64,000 nt of DNA from an uncultured Bryobacteraceae bacterium (GTDB taxonomy: Bacteria; Acidobacteriota; Terriglobia; Bryobacterales; Bryobacteraceae), in NCBI GenBank assembly GCA_938003835.1, contig CALKXJ010000003.1, positions 95,007 to 159,006 of the forward strand, given 5' to 3'. The notes below the pieces were generated by a model. That model saw only the letters and a program-made list of their open reading frames with translations, had not been told where the DNA came from and did no database searches. The position numbers and the translations under genes are program-made. Below, piece by piece: positions 14,860-23,176 of the stretch. Within the stretch, counting starts at the first letter, position 1; the number at the start of each line of letters is the position of its first letter.

Positions 14860-16116
14860 CACAGGCTGGCGTGGTTGGGCCTGGCGGCGGCGCTCTGGGG
14901 GCAGCCTTTCGCGGGCGTTCCCCACAGCGAATATCGCAGCCGGCGCGACGCCTTGCGCGAGTCGCTCAAGAGCGGCATGCTGATTCTCTTCGGCAACACG
15001 GAGAGGGAGCATGGCGAGCTGCGCTCGGGCTTCTCCCAGGAGCCCAATTTCTTCTACCTGACCGGCTGGGAGGAACCCGGGGCGATCCTGGTGATGAGCC
15101 CCGGCGAAGAGGCGCTGTTCGTGCCGCGGCGGGATGCGGAGCGCGAGCGTTGGACGGGACCGAAGGCGGCGCCCGAGGACCCCAACATTCGCGAAGTGAC
15201 CGGCTTCGACCGGGTCTTCGCCACCGAGGAGTTCGAAGCGCGGTTGCCGGAGCTCATCAGGAACGCCTCCCGGATCTACACCTTGACGGAGGCGCCCGCG
15301 GCCGGGCGCCTGAAAGCGCTGCTGCCGCTGCGCGAGCTCACCGACATTGCGGCGCCCTTGGCGCGCCTGCGGATGAAGAAGTCTCCGGCCGAACTCGAGC
15401 TGATCCGGAGGGCCACCGCCGTGACCCTGGAGGCGCACCGGGCTGCCTGGCGGCGGCTGGCCGCCGGCCTGTTCGAGTATCAGCTTGCCGCCACCGCTGC
15501 CGGGGTCTATTTCGAGGCTGGCTGCCGCCGGCACGCCTATGCGCCGATTGTGGCGTCGGGCCCCAACGCGCTGACCCTGCATTACAACGCCAACCGCCGG
15601 CGGATCGAGCCGGGCGAGCTGGTGCTGATGGACCTAGGCGGCGAGTGCGCCTCCTACGCCGCCGACATCACGCGCACGGTTCCGGCGGGGGGCAAGTTCG
15701 GCGAGCGCCAGAGGGAGCTGTACGAGATCGTGCTCGGGGCGCAAAGGGCGGTGATCGCCGCCGTCAAGCCGGGCATGACGCTGGCCAGAAGCGGGCCGAA
15801 CTCGCTGCACCAGATCGCGGTGGATTATTTCAACCAGCACGCGAAAGGGCCCGGCGGCGAGCCGCTCGGCAAGTATTTCACCCACGGCATCGGCCACCAC
15901 GTCGGCCTGGAGGTTCATGACGCGGCCGAGGCGGCCCGCCCGCTCGAGCCGGGCATGGTGATTACCGTCGAGCCCGGCCTTTACATCCCCGAGGAGGGCA
16001 TCGGCATTCGGATCGAAGATATGGTGCTGGTGACGGAGGACGGCGCCGAGGTTTTGAGCGCCGCTCTGCCCAAGGAGCCCGCCGAGGTGGAACGGGCGCT
16101 ATCGAAAGGCGGCTGA
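14857..16116 (+). CDS. Exported Xaa-Pro aminopeptidase (M24B family)
   Basis: 419 residues from ATG 14857, chosen because a signal-like segment (HRLAWLGLAAALWGQPFAG) follows; an in-frame ATG 18 nt upstream would fall at the -10 box. The N-terminal creatinase-like domain (YRSRRDALRESLKSGMLILF) precedes a pita-bread M24 domain. Metal ligands lie in LVLMDLGGECASYAADITRT (two Asp), THGIGHHVGLEVHD (His), ITVEPGLYIP (Glu) and GIGIRIEDMVLVTEDG (Glu). It removes N-terminal residues before proline, here probably in the periplasm. It ends 2 nt before the histidine kinase gene, so the two are likely co-transcribed. Confidence 0.9.
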   Translation: MHRLAWLGLAAALWGQPFAGVPHSEYRSRRDALRESLKSGMLILFGNTEREHGELRSGFSQEPNFFYLTGWEEPGAILVMSPGEEALFVPRRDAERERWTGPKAAPEDPNIREVTGFDRVFATEEFEARLPELIRNASRIYTLTEAPAAGRLKALLPLRELTDIAAPLARLRMKKSPAELELIRRATAVTLEAHRAAWRRLAAGLFEYQLAATAAGVYFEAGCRRHAYAPIVASGPNALTLHYNANRRRIEPGELVLMDLGGECASYAADITRTVPAGGKFGERQRELYEIVLGAQRAVIAAVKPGMTLARSGPNSLHQIAVDYFNQHAKGPGGEPLGKYFTHGIGHHVGLEVHDAAEAARPLEPGMVITVEPGLYIPEEGIGIRIEDMVLVTEDGAEVLSAALPKEPAEVERALSKGG

Positions 16117-16118
16117 AG

Positions 16119-17990
16119 ATGCGCCGGCTCCGCCTCTCCGAGTTCGGCTATGTGGCGGCGCTGGCGGCCTGCTCGGTGGTGGCGATCGTCGCCGGCTGGA
16201 CGGCGCCCGCCTCCCAGCTGGACAACGACGTTTACGACTTCCTGTTCCGGCTGACGGCCCGGCCGGTGGGCGATGCGGAGGCCGTGGTGCTGGCGATCGA
16301 TGAGCCGACACTGGTGGCCCTGGGGGGCATGCGCCGGCTCCGCTCGATCGTCGCCCAGGGACTCGAGCGGGCCGCCCCGGCGCGCCCCAAAGCGGTCGTT
16401 GTGGATCTGATCCTGGCCGATGCGGGCGAGCCGGCCGAAGACGCCCGCCTGGAGGCGGCCCTCTCCCGAACGAACAACCTGGTTCTGGCCTGCAACCTGG
16501 TCGAAGGCAACTGGGAGGATCCGCTGGCGCGGTTTGCGCGACAGGCGCGCGCCATCGGCCACGTCCATGCCGACCCGGACCCGTTGGACAGCGTCACGCG
16601 GCGCATTCCGCTCGAGAAGGCCACGCGGGCGGAGCGCCGCTGGGCGCTGGCGCTCGAAGCCTTTCGCCTGGCGCGCGGCGGAGGGCCGGTGCTCGAAAGC
16701 CCGGAGGGGGTGGAAGTCGCCGGAACCTTCATCCCGGCGCGGCGCACCGGCGAGGCGAGCCGCTCGATGCTGGTGCGGTACTTCGCGCGGCCCGAGCAGG
16801 CGCGGGCATCGATGCCGCTCGTCTCCATTCTCGAGCTGGAGCGAGGGCGCGCGGCGCTCGACGAGCTCCGCGGGAAAGTGGTCTTCGTCGGCCTCACCGC
16901 GCAGTCGGCGCCGGGCGATCGCCACGCCACGCCCCACGGAGGCGGCCGCCAGTTGCCCGGCGTGGAAATTCACGCCTCGGCCTACGAGACGATGGCCCGG
17001 GGAGAGTTTCTCCGGCCGGTCCGGGACTCCGTGGTGTTGCTCTCCTGCCTCGGCATCGCGGCTGCGGCCGGGCTCACCTTCGCGTTTGTGTCCGGCTGGG
17101 TGGCCTACTTGTTCGGGGCGCTGCTGCTCGTGGCGGTGCATCTGGCGCCGGCGGCGCTGTTTCGAGCCGGCCTGGTCTTCCCCTACGCCGCGCCGCTCGC
17201 CACCGCCTGGCTGACCGTGGCCGGGGCGGCGACCTACCAGCACTTCGTCGTGCGGCGCCTGCTGCGGAAGTCCGAAGCCGCCCGCAGCCGCTACCAGCAG
17301 GCCATTCACTTCGTCACGCACGAGATGCGCACGCCGCTGACGGCGATTCAGGGCTCGAGCGAGCTGATGGGTCGCTATGCGCTCAGCGAGGACAAGCGCC
17401 GCCAGCTTGCCCAGATGATCAACGCCGAATCCAAGCGCCTGGCGCGGATGATCCAGACCTTTCTCGATGTCGAGCGGCTCAGCGAGGGCCAGATGGAGCT
17501 CAAACGCGAGCCGTTCGCCGTCGCTACAATCATAGAGTCGTGCCTGGAGCGCGTGCGGCCGCTGGCCGAACGCAAACGCATCGCCCTGTGCCAAGGCGAG
17601 ATCGCCGACGCCGAGCTCGTGGGCGACCAGGAGTTGATGGAGTACGCCGTCTATAACCTGCTGAACAACGCCGTCAAGTACTCGCCGCCCGAGACCGAGA
17701 TCACGATCTCGGCCCAGCGGGACAACCAGCGCCTGCGGCTTTCGGTCAAGGATCAGGGCATCGGGATGGACGAGGCGGAACTGAAGAACATTTTCCGGAA
17801 ATTCTACCGGACCAAGCGGGCCGAGGCCTCCGGCGAGGCGGGCACGGGCATCGGGCTGGCTATTGTCGAACAGGTGGTCAGCCACCACGGCGGCCGCATC
17901 GAGGTGACGAGCAAGCCGGGCGCCGGCTCCTGCTTCACGCTCGTGTTGCCGGTGGCGGTCCCGGCTCGGGAGGCGAAGTCCCGCAGGTGA
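16119..17990 (+). CDS. CHASE2-domain sensor histidine kinase
   Basis: 623 residues. An N-terminal membrane helix is followed by a CHASE2 extracytoplasmic sensor domain (about 35-285; AVVLAIDEPTLVALGG, PKAVVVDLILAD, GKVVFVGLTAQSAPGDRHATP). Three more helices span about 290-370, then HisKA with the phospho-acceptor His401 (THEMRTPLTAIQG). A HATPase domain follows with N-box YAVYNLLNNAVKYSPPE, G1 DQGIGMDEAELKNIFRKFY and G2 GTGIGLAIVEQV. It should autophosphorylate in response to an unknown envelope signal and pass phosphate to the NtrC-like regulator encoded directly after it. All catalytic motifs are intact. Confidence 0.93.
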   Translation: MRRLRLSEFGYVAALAACSVVAIVAGWTAPASQLDNDVYDFLFRLTARPVGDAEAVVLAIDEPTLVALGGMRRLRSIVAQGLERAAPARPKAVVVDLILADAGEPAEDARLEAALSRTNNLVLACNLVEGNWEDPLARFARQARAIGHVHADPDPLDSVTRRIPLEKATRAERRWALALEAFRLARGGGPVLESPEGVEVAGTFIPARRTGEASRSMLVRYFARPEQARASMPLVSILELERGRAALDELRGKVVFVGLTAQSAPGDRHATPHGGGRQLPGVEIHASAYETMARGEFLRPVRDSVVLLSCLGIAAAAGLTFAFVSGWVAYLFGALLLVAVHLAPAALFRAGLVFPYAAPLATAWLTVAGAATYQHFVVRRLLRKSEAARSRYQQAIHFVTHEMRTPLTAIQGSSELMGRYALSEDKRRQLAQMINAESKRLARMIQTFLDVERLSEGQMELKREPFAVATIIESCLERVRPLAERKRIALCQGEIADAELVGDQELMEYAVYNLLNNAVKYSPPETEITISAQRDNQRLRLSVKDQGIGMDEAELKNIFRKFYRTKRAEASGEAGTGIGLAIVEQVVSHHGGRIEVTSKPGAGSCFTLVLPVAVPAREAKSRR

Positions 17991-18001
17991 GGAGCACGAG
18001 C

Positions 18002-19321
18002 GTGCCGCGCCTTCTGGTGGTGGAGGACGACAGCGCCGTGCGCACCACCATCACCACGTTTCTCGAGCTGGAGGGCTATGAGGTCGACGCCGTGGCGAGC
18101 TCTGCGGAAGCGCTCGAACGGTTGAGGACGGCCCGCTACCCGATCATCGTCTCCGACATCTATCTGGACGAGCGCACGGGCCTGGACATTCTCCAGGCGG
18201 CTCGGCAGATGGATCCGCGGTGCGCCGTGATCCTGATGACAGCGCGCGGAACCATGGAAACGGTGATGAAGGCGACCGAGGGCGGCGTCTTCGACTACCT
18301 CGCCAAGCCCTTCGAGCTCGACCGCATGCTCGAGACCATCAAACGGGCCGAGGCGGCGCTGGCCGAGGCCGAACGGGGCGAGGCGTCGGAGCCCGAGGAG
18401 CTGCCGGAGACCGAGATGATCGGCAGCTCGGCGCCCATGGTCGAACTCTACAAGACGATCTCGCGCGTGGCGCCGACCGACGCCACAGTGCTGATCGAAG
18501 GCGAGACGGGAACAGGCAAGGAGCTGGTGGCGCGGCTCATCCACCGCAACAGCAAACGCGCCGGCCAACCCTTCGTGCCGGTGGATTGCGGGGCGATTGC
18601 GCCCACGCTGCTCGAAAGCGAGCTCTTCGGCGCGCTCAAGGGCTCCTACACCGGGGCCGACCGCGACCGGGTCGGCGTGCTCGAGGCGGCGCACCGGGGC
18701 ACGGTCTTCCTCGACGAAATCGGCGACATCGAGCTCGGCTTCCAGCTCAAGCTGCTGCGGTTTCTCCAGGAGCGGCAGGTGCGGCCGCTGGGCTCGGCGA
18801 GGGCGCGCGAAGTCGATGTGCGGGTGCTGGCGGCGACCAATCGCGACGTGCAGCGACTGGTGGACGAGGGCAAGTTCCGCCAGGATCTCTGGTTCCGCCT
18901 GAACGTGGTACGCATCAAGGTGCCGCCGCTGAGGGAGCGCTTCGGCGACGTGCGTCTGCTGGCGGCCTTCTTCCTGCGCCGTTACAACGAGCGCTACGGG
19001 CAGCAGGCTCGCCTTCTGGAAAGCGGCCTGGGGGTGATGGAGCAATACCGCTGGCCGGGCAACGTGCGCCAGCTCCAGCACATGATGGAGCGGCTGGTGA
19101 TTCTGGCCCCGGCCGGTCGCATCGACGCCGAGGCGGTGCGCGAGGCGATTCGCGCCATGGAGTCTCGCGAACAGGTCAGCGAATCGCTAGCCGACACCGA
19201 GGCGGAGCAGATCCGCCGCGTGCTGGCGGCCACTAAGGGTAACAAGAGCCATGCCGCCAAGATCCTGGGCATCGAGCGCAAGACGCTCTACCGGAAGCTG
19301 GAGCGGCTGGGCATGATCTAA
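18002..19321 (+). CDS. NtrC-family sigma-54-dependent response regulator
   Basis: About 439 residues. GTG 18002 is preferred because GAGGAG stands 9 nt upstream; GTG 17987, overlapping the kinase stop, is the alternative. Receiver domain 1-120 has VVEDDS and the phospho-acceptor Asp in VSDIYLD. The AAA+ domain follows with Walker A GETGTGKE, Walker [11 protein letters not shown] and the arginine-finger region WFRLNVV. A Fis-type HTH ([20 protein letters not shown]) ends the protein. The sigma-54 contact loop reads GSYTGA instead of GAFTGA. The regulated promoters are not known; no clear -24/-12 site was recognised in the window. Confidence 0.94.
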   Translation: MPRLLVVEDDSAVRTTITTFLELEGYEVDAVASSAEALERLRTARYPIIVSDIYLDERTGLDILQAARQMDPRCAVILMTARGTMETVMKATEGGVFDYLAKPFELDRMLETIKRAEAALAEAERGEASEPEELPETEMIGSSAPMVELYKTISRVAPTDATVLIEGETGTGKELVARLIHRNSKRAGQPFVPVDCGAIAPTLLESELFGALKGSYTGADRDRVGVLEAAHRGTVFLDEIGDIELGFQLKLLRFLQERQVRPLGSARAREVDVRVLAATNRDVQRLVDEGKFRQDLWFRLNVVRIKVPPLRERFGDVRLLAAFFLRRYNERYGQQARLLESGLGVMEQYRWPGNVRQLQHMMERLVILAPAGRIDAEAVREAIRAMESREQVSESLADTEAEQIRRVLAATKGNKSHAAKILGIERKTLYRKLERLGMI

Positions 19322-19323
19322 GC

Positions 19324-19358
19324 GGTGCCGCTTGCGGAGCGGGCGGCAAGCAGGCACC
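19324..19358 (+). terminator. Stem-loop after the response regulator gene
   Basis: GGTGCC+GCTTGC (19324-19335) pairs with GCAAGC+a+GGCACC (19346-19358), a 12 bp stem with one bulged base and a 10 nt loop. There is no U-tract, so it is an atypical terminator or an mRNA 3'-end structure. Confidence 0.42.
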
Positions 19359-19384
19359 ATAGGGCAAGGAGAGTTTCGAAGCCG

Positions 19385-20215
19385 ATGAAATCCACGCTAA
19401 GCCGACGTTCCTTTTTCGCTTTGCCCGCACTCGGAGCGCTCGCCCAGCGCATGAAGGTTCCCTACGGGCTCGAGCTGTACTCGGTGCGCGACCAGATGAA
19501 GGCGGACGTTCCGCGCGTTCTGCGCGAGGTGGCGCGCATGGGGTACGAGGTGGTGGAGTTCTACGCCGTCTACTTCGACTACACCGCCGAACAAGCCAAA
19601 GAGCTGCGTAAGGTGATGGACGATGTCGGCCTGCGCTGCACGAGCACGCACAATGCCGGGAAGTTCCTCGAACCGGAGAATCTGAACCGCACCATCGAGC
19701 TCAACCAGATTCTCGGCAGCCGGCACATCATCCAGGCCAGCGCCGGCAAGATCACGTCGCTCGACGGCTGGCGCCGCGTGGCCGATCGGCTCAACGAGGT
19801 GGCCGACACGCTCCGGCCCCACGGCCTGCGGACCGGCTTCCACAACCACCCGCTCGAGTTCCAGCCGCTCGAAGGCCGGCTGCCCATGGACGTGCTCGGG
19901 GAGAGCACGGCGAAGGAGGTGATTCTCCAGCTCGATGCCGGCGCGGCGCTGGCCGCCGGCGCTGACCCGGTAGCCTTCATCCGCCGCTTCCCTGGCCGCG
20001 TCGCCAGCATTCACGTCAAGGACTACTCTCCGGAGCCGGGCAAGGGCTTCCGCGTGTTGCTCGGCGAGGGCGCCGTCGACTGGAAAGCGCTGTTCGAGGC
20101 TGCCGAGACGGTGGGCGGCGTCGAGTACTACTTCATCGAACAGGAAGGCTCCGAGTATCCCTCGATGGAGACGGCGGAGCGGTGCCTGGCGGCGTTGCGC
20201 AAGCTGCGCGGCTGA
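19385..20215 (+). CDS. Exported sugar phosphate isomerase/epimerase (xylose isomerase-like TIM barrel)
   Basis: 276 residues from ATG 19385, which gives a short Tat-like leader (STLSRRSFFALPALGALAQ). The rest is an AP-endonuclease-2/xylose-isomerase-like TIM barrel: YGLELYSVRDQM, GYEVVEFYAVYF, TGFHNHPLEF, LQLDAGAALAAGADP and VASIHVKDYSP, with metal-binding His, Asp and Glu at the usual strand ends. Such proteins are very numerous in Acidobacteria and Planctomycetes. The precise substrate cannot be read from sequence. It ends 26 nt before the next exported-protein start region, possibly sharing a locus but not a promoter. Confidence 0.82.
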   Translation: MKSTLSRRSFFALPALGALAQRMKVPYGLELYSVRDQMKADVPRVLREVARMGYEVVEFYAVYFDYTAEQAKELRKVMDDVGLRCTSTHNAGKFLEPENLNRTIELNQILGSRHIIQASAGKITSLDGWRRVADRLNEVADTLRPHGLRTGFHNHPLEFQPLEGRLPMDVLGESTAKEVILQLDAGAALAAGADPVAFIRRFPGRVASIHVKDYSPEPGKGFRVLLGEGAVDWKALFEAAETVGGVEYYFIEQEGSEYPSMETAERCLAALRKLRG

Positions 20216-20229
20216 AGGGCCCCAACCTG

Positions 20230-20262
20230 TATAATCAGGTATGAAAATCCTTCTGGCGGAGG
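20230..20262 (+). promoter_or_regulatory. Promoter and Shine-Dalgarno of the DUF362 gene
   Basis: A perfect TATAAT lies at 20230-20235 and GCGGAGG at 20256-20262, 5 nt before ATG 20268. An in-frame ATG at 20241 is only 5 nt after the -10 and would be at or upstream of the transcription start, so 20268 is preferred. Confidence 0.6.
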
Positions 20263-20267
20263 CCATC

Positions 20268-21317
20268 ATGCCTGATTTGACGCGGCGGCATTTCTTTCAT
20301 TCTGCGCTGGGGGCGGTGGCAGCTTCCCCCCTGGTGCGGGCGCAGAGTCCCATCCCCGTCTATGACCAGCGGGCCCGCGTGGCTCTCGTGCACGGTGAAG
20401 ACCGGCGCAAGAACATCTACGAGGCGCTCAAGATGATCGAGCCGGACATCGCGCCGGCGCTCAAGAGCAAGCGTTACGTCATCATCAAGCCTAACAACGT
20501 TTCCACGCGCAACCAGCTCGCCAGCACCCATGCCGACGCTCTGCGCGGCATCCTCGATTTTCTGGAGCCCTACCGCAAGCCGGTGGTCATCGCCGAATCC
20601 TCGGCCGGAGACACGCGCGAGGGCTACGAGACCTTCCTCTACACGCGCCTGCCGGGTGAGTACAAGCCGCTCCAGGTGAAGCTTGTCGACCTCAATGAAG
20701 AGGGGCTTTACGAGGTGATTCACATCCTGGACGCCAATCTTCACCCGGTGCCCGTGCGCCTGGCCAAGCGGCTGCTCGATCCGGACGCCTTCGTGCTTTG
20801 CGCGGCGGTCATGAAGACGCACAATACCGTCATCGCCACGCTTTCGGTGAAGAACATGACGCTCGGGGCGCCCCTGCACCAGCCGCCGGGCGAGACGCGG
20901 CGCTGGAACGACAAGCGGCACTACCACGGCGGGGTGCGACAGACGCACTACGGCATGATGCTGACGGCGCAAAAGATGCGGCCGTACTGGGGCGCCACGG
21001 TCATCGACGGCTTCGAGGGAATGGAGGGCAACGGCCCGGTTTCCGGCACGCCCGTGCCTTCGCGGGTGGCCATCGCCGCGGCCGACTACATCGCCGCCGA
21101 CCGCGTGGCGGTCGAGGCCATGGGCATCGATGCCGACTGGATCGGCTACCTCAAGTTCTGCCATCAGGTGGGGCTCGGCCAGTACGAGCTCGACAAGATC
21201 GACATCGCCGGCGCCCCGCTCGAGAAGGTTCGCCGGAAGTACGTCCTGCATCGGGACATCGAGCGCCAGCTCCAGTGGATGGGCGAGATGACCGAGGTGC
21301 CGCCGAAGCTCGGCTGA
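20268..21317 (+). CDS. Tat-exported DUF362 domain protein
   Basis: 349 residues from ATG 20268, which is preceded by a good SD and starts a twin-arginine leader (MPDLTRRHFFHSALGAVAAS). The mature part matches the DUF362 family in motifs such as YVIIKPNNVS, VVIAESSAG, LCAAVMKTHNTVIATLSVKNM and VIDGFEGMEGNGPVSG. In other members DUF362 is fused to ferredoxin domains; no cysteine clusters are present here. The biochemical function is unknown; the conserved Lys/Asn/His residues suggest a ligand-binding or catalytic pocket. Export by Tat implies folding before secretion. Confidence 0.82.
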   Translation: MPDLTRRHFFHSALGAVAASPLVRAQSPIPVYDQRARVALVHGEDRRKNIYEALKMIEPDIAPALKSKRYVIIKPNNVSTRNQLASTHADALRGILDFLEPYRKPVVIAESSAGDTREGYETFLYTRLPGEYKPLQVKLVDLNEEGLYEVIHILDANLHPVPVRLAKRLLDPDAFVLCAAVMKTHNTVIATLSVKNMTLGAPLHQPPGETRRWNDKRHYHGGVRQTHYGMMLTAQKMRPYWGATVIDGFEGMEGNGPVSGTPVPSRVAIAAADYIAADRVAVEAMGIDADWIGYLKFCHQVGLGQYELDKIDIAGAPLEKVRRKYVLHRDIERQLQWMGEMTEVPPKLG

Positions 21318-21353
21318 GGCCCCGGCGGGCCGGCGGCGCCGCGCGCCGATGCT

Positions 21354-21359
21354 ATGATG
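21354..21359 (+). promoter_or_regulatory. -10 box of tRNA-Leu
   Basis: TATGAT ends 8 nt before the 5' end of tRNA-Leu, the right distance for transcription starting at the mature end or a few nt upstream. Confidence 0.5.
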
Positions 21360-21367
21360 GCAGTCGA

Positions 21368-21452
21368 GCGAACGTGGCGGAACTGGCAGACGCACCAGAC
21401 TTAGGATCTGGCGGGGCAACCCGTGGGGGTTCGACTCCCCCCGTTCGCACCA
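21368..21452 (+). tRNA. tRNA-Leu (anticodon TAG)
   Basis: 85 nt with an encoded CCA. The acceptor stem pairs GCGAACG with CGTTCGC. The anticodon stem CCAGA/TCTGG holds the loop CTTAGGA with anticodon TAG. A long variable arm (CGGGGCAACCCGT) marks it as class II, and the T-arm GGGGGTTCGACTCCCCC is complete. It decodes CUA and other CUN leucine codons. Confidence 0.97.
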
Positions 21453-21525
21453 CTCCCCGGCCCTAAAGCGCAAGGTCCTCGCTCGGTTCAAGGCGTGATA
21501 GATTCCGCGTAGCGGGGATCATCCG

Positions 21526-22209
21526 GTGCCATTCGGGTTTTGGTTGGCCGTCGTTCTCTCCTCCGCCGCAAACTCATCGACGTTTGTGGCCGACTACGTC
21601 GAGGACCGCTCGAACCGGGTCTTCGGCTGCTACTGCGAATGGTCCAGCGAAAATGTGATCTCGGGGCGCGAGGCGGCCCTGGTCTGGCATGTGCGTTCGG
21701 GCTGTTACCGGGGCGTCGATCTGGCGGGCGTCACGGTGGCGGCGGTCATCGAAGGCGAGGACAACCTCAGCCGCGGCAACCCACCGCGCAAGAGCGTGCT
21801 GAACGTCAGCGAGGCGGCCAGCGCCGAGCAGCGGAGCGCCGCCGAAGCCTGGGTGCGGGACCGCTACGGCGCGCTGCTGGGAACCGTGTTGCGGGTCTGC
21901 GCCCTGCCGTTGCGCTTCCTCCGCCAGGGTGATCTGGCGTCGCTCAAGGTCGGGGACCGGTTGGAGCTGGAGATGCGGCGGGCCCGGCCTAGGGTGGACG
22001 TGATGCAGGCGGCGACGCACTGGTACGATCCCTTCATCGCGCTCGAGGAGACGATCCTGGCCACCGGGCTGCGCTCGAAGTATTCGGGCGGGGAAATTGA
22101 TCGCCGCTGGGACTGGCGCGATCCGGGCATTACCGGCTACTTCGGCACGGTGCGGCTCCAAGGGGAGGAGATGGCCTGCGCCGGGCGCCCCTCCGTCGGG
22201 CGCAGTTGA
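21526..22209 (+). CDS. DUF1326-like protein of unknown function
   Basis: 227 residues from GTG 21526. The start FVADYVEDRSNRVFGCYCEW and the central GREAALVWHVRSGCYRGVDL, AGVTVAAVIEG recall the DUF1326 family, whose members share a Cys-containing N-terminus and a GxxxG-rich beta fold. The N-terminal hydrophobic stretch (FGFWLAVVLSSAANS) could be a signal peptide. A Cys-Tyr-Cys pair at residues about 35-37 may bind metal. It lies alone between tRNA-Leu and another exported protein. The family link is tentative and the function is unknown. Confidence 0.6.
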   Translation: MPFGFWLAVVLSSAANSSTFVADYVEDRSNRVFGCYCEWSSENVISGREAALVWHVRSGCYRGVDLAGVTVAAVIEGEDNLSRGNPPRKSVLNVSEAASAEQRSAAEAWVRDRYGALLGTVLRVCALPLRFLRQGDLASLKVGDRLELEMRRARPRVDVMQAATHWYDPFIALEETILATGLRSKYSGGEIDRRWDWRDPGITGYFGTVRLQGEEMACAGRPSVGRS

Positions 22210-22248
22210 CCCCCGCCGGGGGCCGGCAGCCCCGCCGGAGGGTCTTGT

Positions 22249-22254
22249 TACAAT
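22249..22254 (+). promoter_or_regulatory. -10 box upstream of the 22351 gene
   Basis: TACAAT at 22249-22254 lies about 97 nt upstream of the TTG start, so the transcript would have a leader of roughly 90 nt. No good -35 is visible. Confidence 0.35.
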
Positions 22255-22350
22255 AAGCTTTCGCAACGGGCGGGCACAAACGCGCATCTAGGTGAACGAA
22301 GGCCGGTTTGGGCGAAAAGGTTCAAAGAGAAGCGGCAGGGAGGAAGTCGA

Positions 22351-23082
22351 TTGTTCTTTCGTAGCATGACCAGCTTGTTGTTGCTGGCGGCGGGAGCCTT
22401 TGCCTCCGCCGAACCGGTTGCCAATCCGAGGCCTGCCGAGGAGGTGCTGCGGCGCTACCTCGCCGCCACCGGCTCCCAGCGGACGGCGCTCCGGGACGTC
22501 TCCATGCAGGTCGACATCCAGGCCAACATCCCGGCGCTCAACAAGTCCGGCCGGCTGACGGCCTTGCGCCACATCTCGAAGGTGGGCAAGGTCACCTACG
22601 AAGTGCTGTCGTTCATGGGCGACAACATGATCAAGCGCGATGTGATCGCCCGTTACATGACAGCCGAGGTCAAGTCCTCCTCCAACGGCGACGCCGACGC
22701 CATCGCCATCAACACCGACAACTACCGGTTCCGCTACCGCGGCATGTACGGCGACGGCGACTGGCGGCTGCATCTGTTCGAACTCAAGCCCAAGAAGAAG
22801 CGCGCCGGGCTGTTTGAAGGCTGGCTGTGGGTCGAGGACCGGACCGGCTTGCCCGTGCGCGAGTCGGGCCGGTTTGTCACGACGCCGTCGGTTTTTCTGA
22901 AGCGGATCGAGTTCGTTCGCGATTACGAGCTTCGGGACGGCATGGCCCTGCCGGCCTCGATCGAAAGTAGCATCGTGACCCGCGTGGTCGGCCTCGCCAA
23001 GATCAACATCCGCTTCCACGACATTCACTTCAACGGCGACCGCGGCGAACTGCGCGCCCAGACGGCCGCTCTGCTGCGCTAG
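22351..23082 (+). CDS. Exported outer-membrane lipoprotein-sorting-like protein
   Basis: 243 residues from a TTG at 22351 that is preceded by AGGGAGG at 8 nt. A signal peptide (SMTSLLLLAAGAFASA) leads into PAEEVLRRYLAATGSQRTAL, the usual start of LolA/LolB-like periplasmic proteins in Acidobacteria. A series of beta strands follows (YRFRYRGMYGDGDWRLHLFEL, EGWLWVEDRTGLPVRESGRF, LPASIESSIVTRVVGLAKIN). The fold assignment is an inference from pattern. A role in lipid or lipoprotein handling is possible but not shown. It precedes the rimP promoter and is a separate transcription unit. Confidence 0.7.
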   Translation: MFFRSMTSLLLLAAGAFASAEPVANPRPAEEVLRRYLAATGSQRTALRDVSMQVDIQANIPALNKSGRLTALRHISKVGKVTYEVLSFMGDNMIKRDVIARYMTAEVKSSSNGDADAIAINTDNYRFRYRGMYGDGDWRLHLFELKPKKKRAGLFEGWLWVEDRTGLPVRESGRFVTTPSVFLKRIEFVRDYELRDGMALPASIESSIVTRVVGLAKINIRFHDIHFNGDRGELRAQTAALLR

Positions 23083-23116
23083 GCCTCCCTCCGGCCGGTC
23101 CCGGCGGGGGCCGATG

Positions 23117-23122
23117 TATAAT
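23117..23122 (+). promoter_or_regulatory. -10 box of the rimP-nusA-infB operon
   Basis: A perfect TATAAT. Transcription should start near 23129, about 48 nt before rimP and 19 nt before the attenuator stem. No canonical -35 is seen in the GC-rich sequence upstream. Confidence 0.55.
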
Positions 23123-23147
23123 GTGGGAGAGGTATCGGCCGGCAAAC

Positions 23148-23171
23148 GGTGGGTTAGAAACCCACCTTTTT
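23148..23171 (+). terminator. Terminator-like attenuator in the rimP-nusA leader
   Basis: GGTGGGTT (23148-23155), loop AGA, AACCCACC (23159-23166), then TTTTT (23167-23171). This is a perfect 8 bp stem with a U-tract, placed between the operon promoter and the rimP start codon at 23177. It has the form of an intrinsic terminator that the operon must read through, so it is a candidate for NusA-dependent autoregulation. Confidence 0.72.
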
Positions 23172-23176
23172 CGTGA

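Noticed and set aside
15981..17888. 635-codon minus-strand open frame opposite the peptidase and histidine kinase
   Set aside because: High GC gives long antisense frames. The plus-strand kinase has every motif intact, while this frame is His/Arg/Gly-rich with no motif.
20241..20268. Start of the DUF362 gene at ATG 20241
   Set aside because: It is only 5 nt after TATAAT, so it would be at or before the transcription start, and the downstream ATG has a proper SD and Tat leader.
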